A stretch of DNA of 64,000 nt from Luteibacter sp. SG786 (GTDB lineage: Bacteria > Pseudomonadota > Gammaproteobacteria > Xanthomonadales > Rhodanobacteraceae), in NCBI RefSeq assembly GCF_011759605.1, contig NZ_JAAOYX010000003.1, positions 546,107 through 610,106 of the forward strand, written 5' to 3'. The notes beneath the pieces were generated by a model. It saw only the letters and a program-made list of their open reading frames with translations, ran no database searches and was not told the origin of the DNA. Numbering within the stretch: position 1 is the stretch's first letter; every line of letters begins with the position of its first letter. A program made the translations under genes and the position numbers. Below are positions 43,022 to 52,078 of the stretch, in pieces.

Positions 43022-44335
43022 ATGATGAGCCACACCGACGATACCCGCGGGTACCAGACCGGCTTCGGCAACGAGTTCGCCACCGAAGCCGTGGAAGGCG
43101 TGCTGCCCGTCGGGCAGAACTCGCCGCAGCGCGTGGCGAGGGGCCTTTACGCCGAGCAGCTGTCGGGCAGCGCGTTCACCGCGCCGCGCCATCGCAACCG
43201 GCGCAGCTGGTTGTACCGCATTCGTCCGGCTGCCCAGCATTCGCCCTTCGCGGCCATGGACCATGGCACGTTCCATAACCGCTTCGACGAGGCCCCGGCC
43301 ACGCCGAACCAGCTTCGCTGGAATCCGCTGCCCATACCGTCTGAACCGTGCGACTTCCTCGACGGGCTGCTCACCATGGGTGGCAACGGCGGCGCCGCCG
43401 AGCAGGCCGGCGTGGGCATCCACCTGTATGTGGCGAACCGTTCGATGGAGGGGCGTTATTTCTACGACGCCGACGGCGAACTGCTGATCGTTCCCCAGCA
43501 GGGCAGGCTGCGCATCCGCACCGAACTGGGCGTGCTGGATGTGGCCCCGCTGGAAATCGCGGTGGTTCCCCGGGGCATCCGCTTCCTGGTGGAACTGCCC
43601 GACGGCGAGGCACGCGGTTACGTGGCCGAGAACTTCGGCGCGCCGCTGCACTTGCCGGACCTCGGTCCGATCGGCGCGAACGGGCTGGCGCATCCCCGCG
43701 ACTTCCTCACGCCGGTGGCGGCCTATGAGGATGTGGATGGCGACTTCGCGCTTGTGGCCAAGTTCCAGGGCGCGCTCTGGAGCGCGCGCATCGATCACTC
43801 GCCGCTCGACGTCGTGGCCTGGCACGGCAACTACGCGCCGTACAAGTACGACCTGCGCCGTTTCAACACCATCGGTTCGATCGCCGTCGATCACCCCGAT
43901 CCGTCGATCTTCACCGTACTTACCTCGGCCAGCGACACGCCGGGGGTGGCGAACATGGATTTCGTGATCTTCCCGCCACGCTGGCTCGTGGCCGAGCATA
44001 CGTTCCGGCCGCCCTATTTTCATCGCAACGTGGCGAGCGAGTTCATGGGGCTGATCGACGGCGCCTACGATGCCAAGGAGGGAGGGTTCGTGCCCGGCGG
44101 CTCGAGCCTGCACAATTGCATGAGCGGCCACGGGCCCGATGCCGCCAGCTTCGAGAAAGCGTCGGGCGCGGATACCTCGCGTCCGGACCACATTGTCGGC
44201 ACCATGGCCTTCATGTTCGAAACCCGCAAGGTCATCCGCCCCAGCCGGCAGGCCCTCGATTCGAAGGCGTTGCAAGGCGACTACTACGAATGCTGGCGCG
44301 GATTGAAAAAGCATTTCGATCCGTCGGCCCACTGA
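43022..44335 (+). CDS. hmgA: Homogentisate 1,2-dioxygenase
   Basis: A 437-residue Fe(II) ring-cleaving enzyme that makes maleylacetoacetate from homogentisate. [26 protein letters not shown] is the family N-terminus. The cupin core carries the iron ligands in [14 protein letters not shown] (His and Glu) and [12 protein letters not shown] (His). [16 protein letters not shown] is the usual C-terminal strand. Two adjacent ATGs (43022 and 43025) are possible starts. Second gene of the operon, 13 bp after hpd and 16 bp before fahA. Confidence 0.96.
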   Translation: MMSHTDDTRGYQTGFGNEFATEAVEGVLPVGQNSPQRVARGLYAEQLSGSAFTAPRHRNRRSWLYRIRPAAQHSPFAAMDHGTFHNRFDEAPATPNQLRWNPLPIPSEPCDFLDGLLTMGGNGGAAEQAGVGIHLYVANRSMEGRYFYDADGELLIVPQQGRLRIRTELGVLDVAPLEIAVVPRGIRFLVELPDGEARGYVAENFGAPLHLPDLGPIGANGLAHPRDFLTPVAAYEDVDGDFALVAKFQGALWSARIDHSPLDVVAWHGNYAPYKYDLRRFNTIGSIAVDHPDPSIFTVLTSASDTPGVANMDFVIFPPRWLVAEHTFRPPYFHRNVASEFMGLIDGAYDAKEGGFVPGGSSLHNCMSGHGPDAASFEKASGADTSRPDHIVGTMAFMFETRKVIRPSRQALDSKALQGDYYECWRGLKKHFDPSAH

Positions 44336-44351
44336 AAGACCAAGGAACCGC

Positions 44352-45332
44352 ATGAAACTCGCGTCACTCAAGGAAGGCGGCCGCGACGGCACGCTCGTCG
44401 TCGTCAGCCGCGATCTCGCCCGCGCTGCGAAGGCCACCGGCATCGCGCCGACGCTGCAGGCCGCGCTCGACGACTGGCATGCGGTGGCACCGCGCCTCAA
44501 TGCGTTGTCGGAAGCGTTGAACGCCGGCAGCGCGGTCGGTGCGTTCGATCTCGACGTAGCGAAACTCGCGGCGCCCCTGCCGCGCGCCTATGAGTTCGTC
44601 GACGGCAGCGCCTACCTTCCCCATGTGGAGCGAGTGCGCAGGGCGCGCGGGGCCGAGGTGCCGGCGTCGTTCTACACCGACCCGTTGATGTACCAGGCCA
44701 CTAGCGCAGGTTTCCTCGGGCCGCGCGATCCCGTGCTGGTGCCCAGCGAGGAGTTCGGCATCGATCTCGAGGCCGAGGTGCTGGTGGTGACCGACGATGT
44801 GCCGATGGGTGTCACGCCCGCGCAGGCCGCCGGCCATATTCAGCTCGTGGGTCTGGTCAACGACGTTTCCCTGCGTGCCCTGATCCCGGCCGAACTGGCC
44901 AAGGGATTCGGCTTCCTCCAGTCCAAGCCCCGTTCCGCCTTGTCGCCGGTGTTCGTCACCCCCGACGAGCTGGGCGATGCATGGCGCGATGAGAAGTTGC
45001 ACCTGCCCATGCGCACGTGGATCAACGGGGCATGGTTCGGCGAGGCGGAATGCGGGGTCGACATGCAGTTCGACTTCTCGCAGCTGGTGGCCCACGTGGC
45101 GAAGACCCGTCCGCTCACGGCCGGCACCCTGGTGGGTTCCGGCACCATCGCCAACGAAGACACGGGGAAGGGCGCGTCGTGCCTGGCCGAGCAGCGCACG
45201 GTGGAGACGCTGCGCGACGGCAAGCCGTCCACGCCGTTTCTTTCGTTCGGCGACACCGTGCGCATCGACGTCACCGATGCGCATGGCCGATCGATCTTCG
45301 GCGCCATCGAGCAGACGATCGCAAAGGCCTGA
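44352..45332 (+). CDS. fahA: Fumarylacetoacetate hydrolase
   Basis: A 326-residue FAH-family enzyme that splits fumarylacetoacetate into fumarate and acetoacetate. The metal-binding region is FGIDLEAEVLVVTDDVPMGV with the acidic ligands, followed by HIQLVGLVNDVSLRAL and FLQSKPRSALSPVFVTPDEL. GSGTIANEDTGKGASCLAEQR is the substrate-loop strand and FLSFGDTVRIDV the family C-terminus. The N-terminal ~70 residues match the short bacterial FahA type rather than the longer animal enzyme. Third gene of the operon. The isomerase that should act before it, maiA, is absent here and lies at 60528. Confidence 0.93.
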   Translation: MKLASLKEGGRDGTLVVVSRDLARAAKATGIAPTLQAALDDWHAVAPRLNALSEALNAGSAVGAFDLDVAKLAAPLPRAYEFVDGSAYLPHVERVRRARGAEVPASFYTDPLMYQATSAGFLGPRDPVLVPSEEFGIDLEAEVLVVTDDVPMGVTPAQAAGHIQLVGLVNDVSLRALIPAELAKGFGFLQSKPRSALSPVFVTPDELGDAWRDEKLHLPMRTWINGAWFGEAECGVDMQFDFSQLVAHVAKTRPLTAGTLVGSGTIANEDTGKGASCLAEQRTVETLRDGKPSTPFLSFGDTVRIDVTDAHGRSIFGAIEQTIAKA

Positions 45333-45348
45333 TCGATTCGCCGGGCAC

Positions 45349-45897
45349 TCAGTGCCCAGCCGGCGAGTCCGCGCCCAACCGCGCGCAAATGGCTTGAACC
45401 TTGAGATTCACTTCCGCGTCGAACTGGATGTCTCTGCCAGTCGTCCTGCCGATGCCCGGATGCGCATCCGACGAGGCCACCCGAACACCCCCGAACAGGT
45501 CCTGCTCCACGCGGGACCAGAGCGCGGCCTCCCGGGCGTGCCCGTCCGCCAGTTCCAACTCCGCTAGAGCACGCATGGCCTGACGCCGTCCGCGATCCGC
45601 AGCAGCGGTCAGGAGGCGCCGCGCCCGGGGAATGTCGCGCGGCAGCACATTGCCCCGGCGAGAGCGCCCCTGCAGATAAAGCGTGCCAGCCAACTCCTGG
45701 CTCGCCGCATGTCCCGCAAGCGCCGTGCACAGCAGCGTGTCGGCAAGCCTCTGCCGCCGTTCGACAGGCACGGATGGATTCAGGAGTCCCTGCTGGACGA
45801 CATCGACCTGCGTCACGCCGGATGTCATGCAATGGGCCGCCGCCGCGATGGCCACCGGCCAGACCGTGCAGGCAACGAGGATGGTTCGACGAAGCAT
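45349..45897 (-). CDS. Hypothetical secreted protein with a Sel1-like helical stretch
   Basis: A 182-residue protein of unknown function. The ATG at 45897 follows GGAGTGAG by a normal distance and gives a signal peptide (MLRRTILVACTVWPVAIAAAA). The middle is helical, with one segment like a Sel1/TPR unit (IPRARRLLTAAADRGRRQAMRALAELELADG). Three cysteines (AHCMTS, LLCTAL, AICARL) may form disulfides. It lies tail-to-tail with fahA (16 bp between stops) and just beyond the gapA terminator, so it probably has its own promoter within a tight space. Confidence 0.65.
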   Translation of the reverse strand: MLRRTILVACTVWPVAIAAAAHCMTSGVTQVDVVQQGLLNPSVPVERRQRLADTLLCTALAGHAASQELAGTLYLQGRSRRGNVLPRDIPRARRLLTAAADRGRRQAMRALAELELADGHAREAALWSRVEQDLFGGVRVASSDAHPGIGRTTGRDIQFDAEVNLKVQAICARLGADSPAGH

Positions 45898-45916
45898 TCG
45901 CTCACTCCGAGAAAGC

Positions 45917-45947
45917 AAAAAAAGGGGCCCGCATCGCTGCGGGCCCC
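45917..45947 (-). terminator. Rho-independent terminator of gapA
   Basis: Read on the minus strand, a perfect 10-bp GC-rich stem (GGGGCCCGCA and its complement, loop of four, 45924-45947) is followed by seven T residues (45917-45923). It lies 35 bp beyond the gapA stop codon. Confidence 0.93.
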
Positions 45948-45981
45948 CCGGTGGCCGTGCCTATTCGGTTGTCGCGACGGC

Positions 45982-46998
45982 TTACTTGGCCGTCATGAGC
46001 GCCTTGGCCATGTCCAGCATGCGGTTGGAGAAGCCCCACTCGTTGTCGTACCAGGACAGCACCTTCACCAGCGTGCCTTCCATGACGCGCGTCTGCGTGG
46101 CGTCGTAGATGGACGAATGCGGATTGTGGTTGAAGTCGATGGACACCAGCGGCTGCGTGTTGACCGACAGGATGCCCTTGAGCGCGCCGTTCGCGGCTTC
46201 GTTGATGGCGGCGTCGATCTCTTCCTTCGTGGTCGCGCGCGCGGCCGTGAAGGTCAGGTCCACCACGGAAACGTTGATCGTCGGCACGCGCATGGCGAAG
46301 CCGTCGAGCTTGCCGTTGAGTTCCGGCAGCACCAGACCCACGGCCGCGGCGGCACCCGTCTTCGTCGGAATCTGGCTGTGCGTGGCGCTTCGGGCGCGGC
46401 GCAGGTCAGAGTGGTAGACGTCGGTGAGTACCTGGTCGTTGGTGTAGGCGTGGATGGTGGTCATCAGGCCGTGCACGATGCCGATCTTCTCGTGCAGCAC
46501 CTTTGCCAGCGGCGCCAGGCAGTTCGTGGTGCACGAGGCGTTCGAGATCACCTGGTGCGCCGAGGTCAGCTTGTCGTGGTTCACGCCCATGACGAAGGTG
46601 CCGTCCACATCCTTGTCGCCCGGGGCCGAAATGATGACCTTCTTGGCACCGCCGGCAATGTGCGCGCTGGCCTTCGCCTTCGAGGTGAAGAAGCCGGTGG
46701 ACTCCATCACCACGTCCACGCCATGGTCGCCCCAGGGGAGCTTCGACGGGTCGCGCTCGGCGAACACCTTGATGCGGTCGCCGTTGACGATCAGGTCGCC
46801 GCCGTCCACCGAGACCTCGCCCGGGAACCGGCCATGCGCCGTGTCGTACTGGGTCAGGTGGGCGTTGGTCTCGGCATTGCCGAGGTCGTTCACCGCGACG
46901 ATCTGGATGTCCTGTCCGTTCTTCTTCGCTTCGTAGAGCGAGCGCAGGATGTTGCGACCGATGCGACCGTAACCGTTGATGGCGACCTTGATGGTCAT
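45982..46998 (-). CDS. gapA: Glyceraldehyde-3-phosphate dehydrogenase, type I
   Basis: A 338-residue NAD-dependent enzyme of glycolysis and gluconeogenesis. The NAD fold starts [20 protein letters not shown]; the catalytic Cys is in [18 protein letters not shown] and its partner His in the HAYTNDQVL strand. The S-loop region [21 protein letters not shown] and the C-terminal [14 protein letters not shown] complete the set. Asp/Gly pattern in [14 protein letters not shown] fits NAD use. GGAGG lies just upstream of the ATG. It has a strong terminator at 45917-45947. It is transcribed away from the S1/P1 nuclease and pykA genes. Confidence 0.96.
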   Translation of the reverse strand: MTIKVAINGYGRIGRNILRSLYEAKKNGQDIQIVAVNDLGNAETNAHLTQYDTAHGRFPGEVSVDGGDLIVNGDRIKVFAERDPSKLPWGDHGVDVVMESTGFFTSKAKASAHIAGGAKKVIISAPGDKDVDGTFVMGVNHDKLTSAHQVISNASCTTNCLAPLAKVLHEKIGIVHGLMTTIHAYTNDQVLTDVYHSDLRRARSATHSQIPTKTGAAAAVGLVLPELNGKLDGFAMRVPTINVSVVDLTFTAARATTKEEIDAAINEAANGALKGILSVNTQPLVSIDFNHNPHSSIYDATQTRVMEGTLVKVLSWYDNEWGFSNRMLDMAKALMTAK

Positions 46999-47170
46999 GG
47001 AAAGCCTCCGGAAGGGATGTGCTGACGAAATGGGGACGGGTGTCTCAAACGTCCATGGTAGCCGAAGCTCGCGGGGCCCGGCTTGCTGCGCCGCCGCGAC
47101 GTGTCATCCGTGTCTCAGCCCGGCTGTGGCACACTTGAGCGTTCCATCGACCGGAAACGTTTACTGTCCC

Positions 47171-47995
47171 ATGAAATCCGTTTTGAAGCGCCGCAGCATC
47201 GCCGTCTTGCTCGCCCTGGCCGTTCCCGCCTTTGCCAGCACCGTCCAGGCCTGGGGTGACATCGGCCACCGGATCGTGGCCGACCTGGCCTGGCGACAAC
47301 TCGATCCGGCGGCGAAGGCCGAGGTGACGCGGCTGCTGCGGGTAGATGGTTCCGACTCCCTTCCCGACATCGCGAGCTGGCCCGACCACCTGCGCGACAT
47401 GCCGGGCAAGGAGGCGCTGGGCAAGGCCACCGGGCCGCTCCATTACGTCAACTTCCGCGATGGCAAATGCCATTACGTGCCGCCGCGCGACTGCGCGGAT
47501 GGCCGCTGCGTCATCGGTGGCCTGGAGAAATATGTCGCCATCCTGCGCGACCGCCACAACTCCGACGCGGAGCGCGCCGAGGCACTGAAGTTCGTGGTGC
47601 ATTTCGTGGGCGACGTGCACCAGCCGCTGCACGCCGGGAATCGCGACGACAAGGGCGGCAACGAATACCAGGTCCAGTTCGACGGCAAGGGCACCAACCT
47701 TCACCGCGTGTGGGACTCGCAGATGCTCTACACCCGCGACCTGAAATGGCCGGCCTACGCCGACCGTCTGGCCGCAGAGGGGAAGGTGACACTGCCGCGT
47801 CCCATCGCCCCGTTCGACAACCCGTACGCGCAGTGGGCCGAGGAATCCTGCAAGATCGTGGCCGGCCGCGGGTTCTATCCGGACGGGCACCGCATCGACC
47901 ATGCCTATGTGGCGAAGAACCTCCCCGTCGCGGAAACGCGCCTGCGGGAGGCCGGCAAGCGCCTCGCCGATCTGCTCAATTCCACGCTGGACTGA
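47171..47995 (+). CDS. Secreted S1/P1-type nuclease
   Basis: A 274-residue zinc nuclease. The signal peptide MKSVLKRRSIAVLLALAVPAFASTVQA ends just before W, the N-terminal Trp that serves as zinc ligand after cleavage (WGDIGHRIVADLA). Other ligands of the trinuclear zinc site are in LPDIASWPDHLRD, LHYVNF, LKFVVHFVGDVHQPLHAG and GTNLHRVWDSQML. Such enzymes cut single-stranded DNA and RNA and remove 3'-phosphates, probably in phosphate or nucleotide scavenging outside the cytoplasm. An export signal and complete metal set support activity. It lies between gapA (divergent) and pykA (30 bp downstream, same strand), so it may share a transcript with a glycolytic gene. Confidence 0.9.
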   Translation: MKSVLKRRSIAVLLALAVPAFASTVQAWGDIGHRIVADLAWRQLDPAAKAEVTRLLRVDGSDSLPDIASWPDHLRDMPGKEALGKATGPLHYVNFRDGKCHYVPPRDCADGRCVIGGLEKYVAILRDRHNSDAERAEALKFVVHFVGDVHQPLHAGNRDDKGGNEYQVQFDGKGTNLHRVWDSQMLYTRDLKWPAYADRLAAEGKVTLPRPIAPFDNPYAQWAEESCKIVAGRGFYPDGHRIDHAYVAKNLPVAETRLREAGKRLADLLNSTLD

Positions 47996-48025
47996 TTCGC
48001 CGCATTCCATACAAGGTAGACATCG

Positions 48026-49495
48026 ATGACCGATATCCAGGTACGCCGCACCAAGATCGTCGCCACCCTCGGGCCCGCCACCGACGCGCCGGGCATGCTC
48101 GAGAAGATCCTCGAAGAGGGGGTGGACATCGTTCGCCTGAACCTTTCGCACGGTCAGCCCGACGATCACCGCGCCCGCGCCGCCGCGGTGCGCGCTGCTG
48201 CCGATGCCGTGGGCCGCGAGGTGGGCATCCTGGCCGATCTGCAGGGGCCGAAGATCCGCATCGAGAAATTCGCCGGCGGTCCGGTCGACCTCATGACCGG
48301 GGACAGCTTCGTGCTCGACTGCCGCCCCGACGCGCCTCCGGGCAACCAGACACGCGTAGGCGTGAGCTATTACGACCTGCCCAAGGACGTGTCGGCGGGC
48401 GACATCCTTCTCCTCGACGACGGCCTTGTGGCGCTGTCCGTGGTGGAAGTGGTGGGCAGCGAGATCCGCTGTCGCGTCGCCATCGGCGGCCGCCTTTCCG
48501 ACCGCAAGGGACTCAACCGCCAGGGTGGCGGCCTGAGCGTGTCCGCGCTCTCCGACAAGGATCGGAACGACATCAAGCTGGCCGCCGAAATGGGCGCCGA
48601 TTTCCTGGCCGTATCGTTCGTGCGGTCGGCCGACGACCTCAATGAAGCACGGCGCCTGCTGCGCGAGGCCGGCGGCGACGCCGCCATCGTCTCCAAGATC
48701 GAGCGCGCCGACGCGATCCCCGTGCTGGGCGAGATCATCGACGCTTCCGACGTCGTGATGGTCGCCCGTGGCGACCTGGGCGTGGAAATCGGCGATGCCG
48801 AGCTGCCGGGCCTGCAGAAGAAGATCATCCGTGAGTCGGTCATGCGCAACCGCTCGGTGATCACCGCCACGCAGATGCTCCAGTCCATGGTGTCCGCGCC
48901 GATTCCCACCCGAGCCGAAGTGCTGGATGTGGCGAACGCCGTGATCGACGGCACGGACGCGGTGATGCTCTCCCAGGAAACCGCGGCAGGTGCGCACCCT
49001 GACAAAGCGGTGGCGGCCATGCGCCGCATCTGCCTGGGCGCGGAGCGCCAGTTCGAGCCGCGCGACGACCTTCGTCCCAACACGCATTCGCTCGACCGCT
49101 CGGACCAGGCGATCGCCCTGGCCGCCATGCTGCTCGCGGCCCAGGTGGGCGTCCGCGCCATCGTCGCGCTGACCGAATCCGGCGCCACGGCGCAGTGGCT
49201 TTCGCGCTATCGCTTCGCGGTGCCCATCTACGCGATGTCGCCGTCGGGCATGGCCCGCCGCCGCATGCTCGTACTGCGCGACGTGCAGCCCGTGGATTTC
49301 GAGCAGAGCAACCTCGACCCGGCGCATACGGCCCGCGCCGCGCTCCAGCACCTGTTCGCGCTGGGCAAGCTCACCAAGGGCGACCGCGTGATCCTCACGC
49401 ACGGCGATCACATCGGCCGGGGCGGTGGCACCAACACGCTGAAGCTTCTGATGATCGGCGAGGACGGCATCGCCGAGAGCTTGCGGGATCTTTGA
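48026..49495 (+). CDS. pykA: Pyruvate kinase
   Basis: A 489-residue enzyme converting phosphoenolpyruvate and ADP to pyruvate and ATP. The N-terminus RRTKIVATLGPATDAPGML and VDIVRLNLSHG are standard. The active site includes LADLQGPKIRI, SKIERADAI (catalytic Lys) and VMVARGDLGVEIG; the helix TATQMLQSM and DGTDAVMLSQETAAGAHP follow. The C-terminal domain (~350-489) ends in NTLKLLMIGE. The effector loop could allow allosteric control by sugar phosphates or AMP, as in PykA-type enzymes. It follows the nuclease gene and is followed by a family A repeat. Confidence 0.96.
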   Translation: MTDIQVRRTKIVATLGPATDAPGMLEKILEEGVDIVRLNLSHGQPDDHRARAAAVRAAADAVGREVGILADLQGPKIRIEKFAGGPVDLMTGDSFVLDCRPDAPPGNQTRVGVSYYDLPKDVSAGDILLLDDGLVALSVVEVVGSEIRCRVAIGGRLSDRKGLNRQGGGLSVSALSDKDRNDIKLAAEMGADFLAVSFVRSADDLNEARRLLREAGGDAAIVSKIERADAIPVLGEIIDASDVVMVARGDLGVEIGDAELPGLQKKIIRESVMRNRSVITATQMLQSMVSAPIPTRAEVLDVANAVIDGTDAVMLSQETAAGAHPDKAVAAMRRICLGAERQFEPRDDLRPNTHSLDRSDQAIALAAMLLAAQVGVRAIVALTESGATAQWLSRYRFAVPIYAMSPSGMARRRMLVLRDVQPVDFEQSNLDPAHTARAALQHLFALGKLTKGDRVILTHGDHIGRGGGTNTLKLLMIGEDGIAESLRDL

Positions 49496-49511
49496 GGCGG
49501 AACCGATGCCC

Positions 49512-49593
49512 TGTGGGAGCCGGCTGCGCCGGCGATCCCGCGGCAGCGGGCAAGCTGCCGCGAGTGCCCATCGCCGCTGAAGCGGCTCCCACA
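49512..49593. repeat. REP-like inverted repeat, family A, copy 5
   Basis: TGTGGGAGCCGGCTGCGCCGGCGAT opens and ATCGCCGCTGAAGCGGCTCCCACA closes the element, with CCCGCGGCAGCGGG in the centre. The two arms have different cores (GGCTGCGCC and GCTTCAGC), so this copy mixes two sub-types. It lies 17 bp after pykA. Confidence 0.85.
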
Positions 49594-49670
49594 GCCACCG
49601 CAGGATTTCACACGCGCCGCATCCCCCTGGCGGAGTAAACTCGATGCCCTCAACCATCCCTGAGGGCGTC

Positions 49671-50111
49671 ATGATCCGCATCAGCCTCCGCTCCGTCGCC
49701 GTTGCCGCCATCCTCCTGCTCGCCGTCGGCAGCGCCGCGGCCCAGAATGTCCGCCGTGTCGACCCGGCCCGCCTGCCGAACTATTGGACCCTGACCAACA
49801 CTTCCGTCAGCGCCGATGTCCCGAATACGGGGAAGAACCTCAACCAGCCCGGCTGTGTTGCCGTCACCTACATGATCGGCTCCAACGGCCTGCCGCAGAA
49901 CGTCGTGGCGGCGAAGACGGTGCCCGAGGGCGACCTCGCCCAGGTCGGCGTCAGTGCGGTCAAGGACTTCCGTTACGCCCCTTCGGGCGTCAACCGCGCT
50001 GGTGAGCCCGTCAACACTTACTACGTGGTGGGCTTCAATCTTCCGGAAGATCCCGCGCGCAAGGCCGCCATCATGAAGCAGTGCGAACTGCCCGGTTACA
50101 AGACCACTTGA
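49671..50111 (+). CDS. TonB C-terminal domain-like periplasmic protein
   Basis: A 146-residue protein. The signal peptide MIRISLRSVAVAAILLLAVGSAAAQ is followed by a compact domain like the TonB C-terminus: GCVAVTYMIGSNGLPQNVVAAKTVPEGDLAQVGVSAVKDFRYAP and VNTYYVVGFNLP. It lacks the membrane anchor and Pro-rich spacer of a true TonB, so it cannot span the periplasm alone; related small proteins in Xanthomonadales have no fixed role. TGAGGG precedes the ATG. It lies between pykA and the aldolase gene in its own unit. Confidence 0.75.
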   Translation: MIRISLRSVAVAAILLLAVGSAAAQNVRRVDPARLPNYWTLTNTSVSADVPNTGKNLNQPGCVAVTYMIGSNGLPQNVVAAKTVPEGDLAQVGVSAVKDFRYAPSGVNRAGEPVNTYYVVGFNLPEDPARKAAIMKQCELPGYKTT

Positions 50112-50217
50112 TCGCGCCGCACAACGGGTTTCGCGGAGTATTCCCCTATACTCCGCCGGTTTTTGCATTCGCACCACGTTGCCTTATGGGGCATACCACT
50201 ACTTCCACGGAGTTGTC

Positions 50218-51240
50218 ATGAGCATCGAAAACCTCGAACAGATCGCGCAGGCGATGGTGGCCACGGGCAAGGGCATCATCGCCGTCGACGAATCGACCGG
50301 CACGATCAAGAAGCGCTTCGAAGCCGCCGGCGTCGAGAACACCGAGGAAAACCGTCGCGCCTATCGCGAACTGCTGCTCACCACCCCGAACCTCGGCGAG
50401 CACATCTCGGGCGCCATCCTGTTCGACGAGACGATCCGCCAGAAGACCAAGGACGGCGTGCCGCTGGTCGAGGCCATGAAGAAGGCCGGCATCATCCCGG
50501 GCATCAAGGTGGACAAGGGCCCGGTGCCGCTCGCCGGCTTCCCGGGCGACGTGGTCACCGAAGGCCTCGACGGCCTGCGCGACCGCCTGAAGGAATACGC
50601 CCAGCTCGGCGCCCAGTTCGCCAAGTGGCGCGCGGTGATCAAGATCACCGAAGACAACCCCAGTTCGACGGCCATCGAGGCCAACATGCATGCCCTGGCG
50701 CGCTACGCGGCGCTGTGCCAGGAAGCCGGCCTGGTACCGATGGTGGAGCCGGAAGTACTCATGGACGATGCCGAGAGCAAGCACGACATCGACGTGAGCT
50801 ATGAAGTGCACGAAGCGGTGCTGCGCAGCCTGTTCAACGCGCTCTACGAACAGAACGTGATGCTCGAAGGCACCATCCTGAAGGTGAGCATGGTCATGCC
50901 GGGCAAATACGCACCGAAGGACGCGCAGGTCGAGCCGGAAGACGTCGCCGAGGCCACCGTGCGCGTGCTCAAGTCGTGCGTGCCCGCCACGCTGCCGGGC
51001 ATCGTGTTCCTCTCCGGCGGCCAGAGCGACGAGCAGGCCACCGAGCACCTGAACCTCATCAACCAGATGGGCCCGCACCCGTGGCCGGTCAGCTTCTCGT
51101 ACGGCCGCGCACTGGTGGCCGAGGCGCTGAAGATCTGGTCGAAGGACCAGCAGAAGAACGTGGCCGAAGCGCAGAAGGCGGTTTACGCACGTGCGCAGGA
51201 AAACGGCGCCGCGGCGCTGGGCCAGTGGAAGAAGCGTTGA
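50218..51240 (+). CDS. fba: Class I fructose-bisphosphate aldolase (eukaryote-like type)
   Basis: A 340-residue Schiff-base aldolase that splits fructose 1,6-bisphosphate to two triose phosphates. GKGIIAVDESTGTIKKRFEAAG matches the signature of animal and plant class I aldolases, and the lysine that forms the Schiff base is in MLEGTILKVSMVMPGK. GIVFLSGGQSDEQATEHLN and WPVSFSYGRAL bind the phosphate. This is not the archaeal-type class I enzyme of E. coli (FbaB) nor the zinc class II type. GGAG lies 8 bp before the ATG. It shares a bidirectional terminator with the convergent outer-membrane protein gene. Confidence 0.94.
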   Translation: MSIENLEQIAQAMVATGKGIIAVDESTGTIKKRFEAAGVENTEENRRAYRELLLTTPNLGEHISGAILFDETIRQKTKDGVPLVEAMKKAGIIPGIKVDKGPVPLAGFPGDVVTEGLDGLRDRLKEYAQLGAQFAKWRAVIKITEDNPSSTAIEANMHALARYAALCQEAGLVPMVEPEVLMDDAESKHDIDVSYEVHEAVLRSLFNALYEQNVMLEGTILKVSMVMPGKYAPKDAQVEPEDVAEATVRVLKSCVPATLPGIVFLSGGQSDEQATEHLNLINQMGPHPWPVSFSYGRALVAEALKIWSKDQQKNVAEAQKAVYARAQENGAAALGQWKKR

Positions 51241-51241
51241 T

Positions 51242-51275
51242 AAAAAAACGCCGGCGAAAGCCGGCGTTTCTTCTT
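51242..51275. terminator. Bidirectional rho-independent terminator
   Basis: AAACGCCGGC, loop GAAA and GCCGGCGTTT form a perfect 10-bp stem (51246-51269). On the plus strand TTTCTTCTT follows it; on the minus strand a run of T residues (A-tract 51242-51248) follows. It serves the aldolase gene and the convergent beta-barrel gene. Confidence 0.9.
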
Positions 51276-51289
51276 GGGGCCGATGAAGC

Positions 51290-51874
51290 TTAGAAGCGGT
51301 ATTCCGCCGAGACCGACGTCATGTTGGTCGACAGGTCGAGACCGTTCTTCTTCGCGTCGTAGTGGTCGTAGTTGATGCCCAGGCTCCAGTTGTTGCTGAA
51401 GTCGTAGCCCACGCCCGCACCGGCGTACCAGCTGGTCTTGTCGAGATCGTGGCGATCGACGTCGTTGTTGCTGGTGCCGTGGCCCTTCCAGCCGTAGATG
51501 CCGGCGCGACCGCTGATGTACCACTGCGGATCGATGTTGAAGTGGCCGTTCACACCGGCGGTCCAGCCGTGCAGTTCAGACTTCCTGCGGTCGACCACGC
51601 GGTCGCCGTTGAAGAAGTTCTTCGCGTTGATGTTACCCAGGTCGTTGTAACCGGCTTCGACGCCGAGCGCGGCCCAGGGGCTGACCGTCCAGCGATAACC
51701 GCCGTTGAGGGCGTACCCGGTGTCGTGCCCGTCGTAGCGGCCCTTGTCGACCGAGGTGCGACCGACATTGCCATTGACGAACCAGCCACCCGCGCCATTG
51801 GCGTCCTGCGCGAACGCGGGCGCAGCAACGGCGCCGGCAGCGACAAGGGCGAGGGCGATAAGGGTCTTCTTCAT
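51290..51874 (-). CDS. Small outer-membrane beta-barrel protein
   Basis: A 194-residue protein. The signal peptide MKKTLIALALVAAGAVAAPAFAQ precedes an eight-strand-type barrel of alternating residues: GGWFVNGNVGRTSV, TGYALNGGYRW, LGVEAGYNDLGN, GWTAGVNGHFN, WYISGRAGIYGW, SWYAGAGVGYDF, SLGINYDHYDAKK and the closing VSAEYRF with terminal Phe, the BamA recognition signal. It belongs to the OmpA-like/opacity porin type barrels with unknown ligand. AGGAGAG precedes the ATG. The next gene upstream on the same strand is a paralogue with the same strand order and ending, so the two arose by duplication. Confidence 0.85.
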   Translation of the reverse strand: MKKTLIALALVAAGAVAAPAFAQDANGAGGWFVNGNVGRTSVDKGRYDGHDTGYALNGGYRWTVSPWAALGVEAGYNDLGNINAKNFFNGDRVVDRRKSELHGWTAGVNGHFNIDPQWYISGRAGIYGWKGHGTSNNDVDRHDLDKTSWYAGAGVGYDFSNNWSLGINYDHYDAKKNGLDLSTNMTSVSAEYRF

Positions 51875-51998
51875 GGTGGATCTCTCCTGCTTATTGTTCT
51901 TCGCGGCGCGTCCGGCCATGGGGGGATGCCGGTACACGCTGGCGCACGAGCGGGGGTGCCGTGCGTGAGGCATAGATTGGGCAGCCTCTAAAAGATTC

Positions 51999-52019
51999 AA
52001 TACCGAGTAGTTCAGTATT
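51999..52019. promoter_or_regulatory. Inverted repeat upstream of the 51290-51874 barrel gene
   Basis: AATACCGA-5 bp-TCAGTATT has arms that match at seven of eight positions. It lies in an A/T-rich stretch about 125 bp before the barrel gene's start and beyond the terminator of the paralogue. It could be an operator or part of a leader; nothing identifies the regulator. Confidence 0.3.
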
Positions 52020-52032
52020 AAGAAACGATTAA

Positions 52033-52059
52033 GCCACGGCACGCGTCGCGCCGTGGCTC
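52033..52059 (-). terminator. Probable terminator of the 52079-52810 barrel gene
   Basis: On the minus strand AGCCACGGC and GCCGTGGCT form a 9-bp stem (52033-52059) with a 9-base loop. TTAATCGTTTCTT follows, an uneven T-rich tail. It starts 19 bp beyond the stop codon, so it fits as a weak terminator. Confidence 0.6.
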
Positions 52060-52078
52060 AACCGTTTTGTTTAACGAC

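Noticed and set aside
42953-44500. A 515-residue frame opposite hmgA
   Set aside because: Shadow of hmgA, which has all its iron ligands.
47045-49711. An 888-residue minus-strand frame across the nuclease and pykA
   Set aside because: Antisense to two secure genes, with His/Arg/Gly-rich composition and no motifs.
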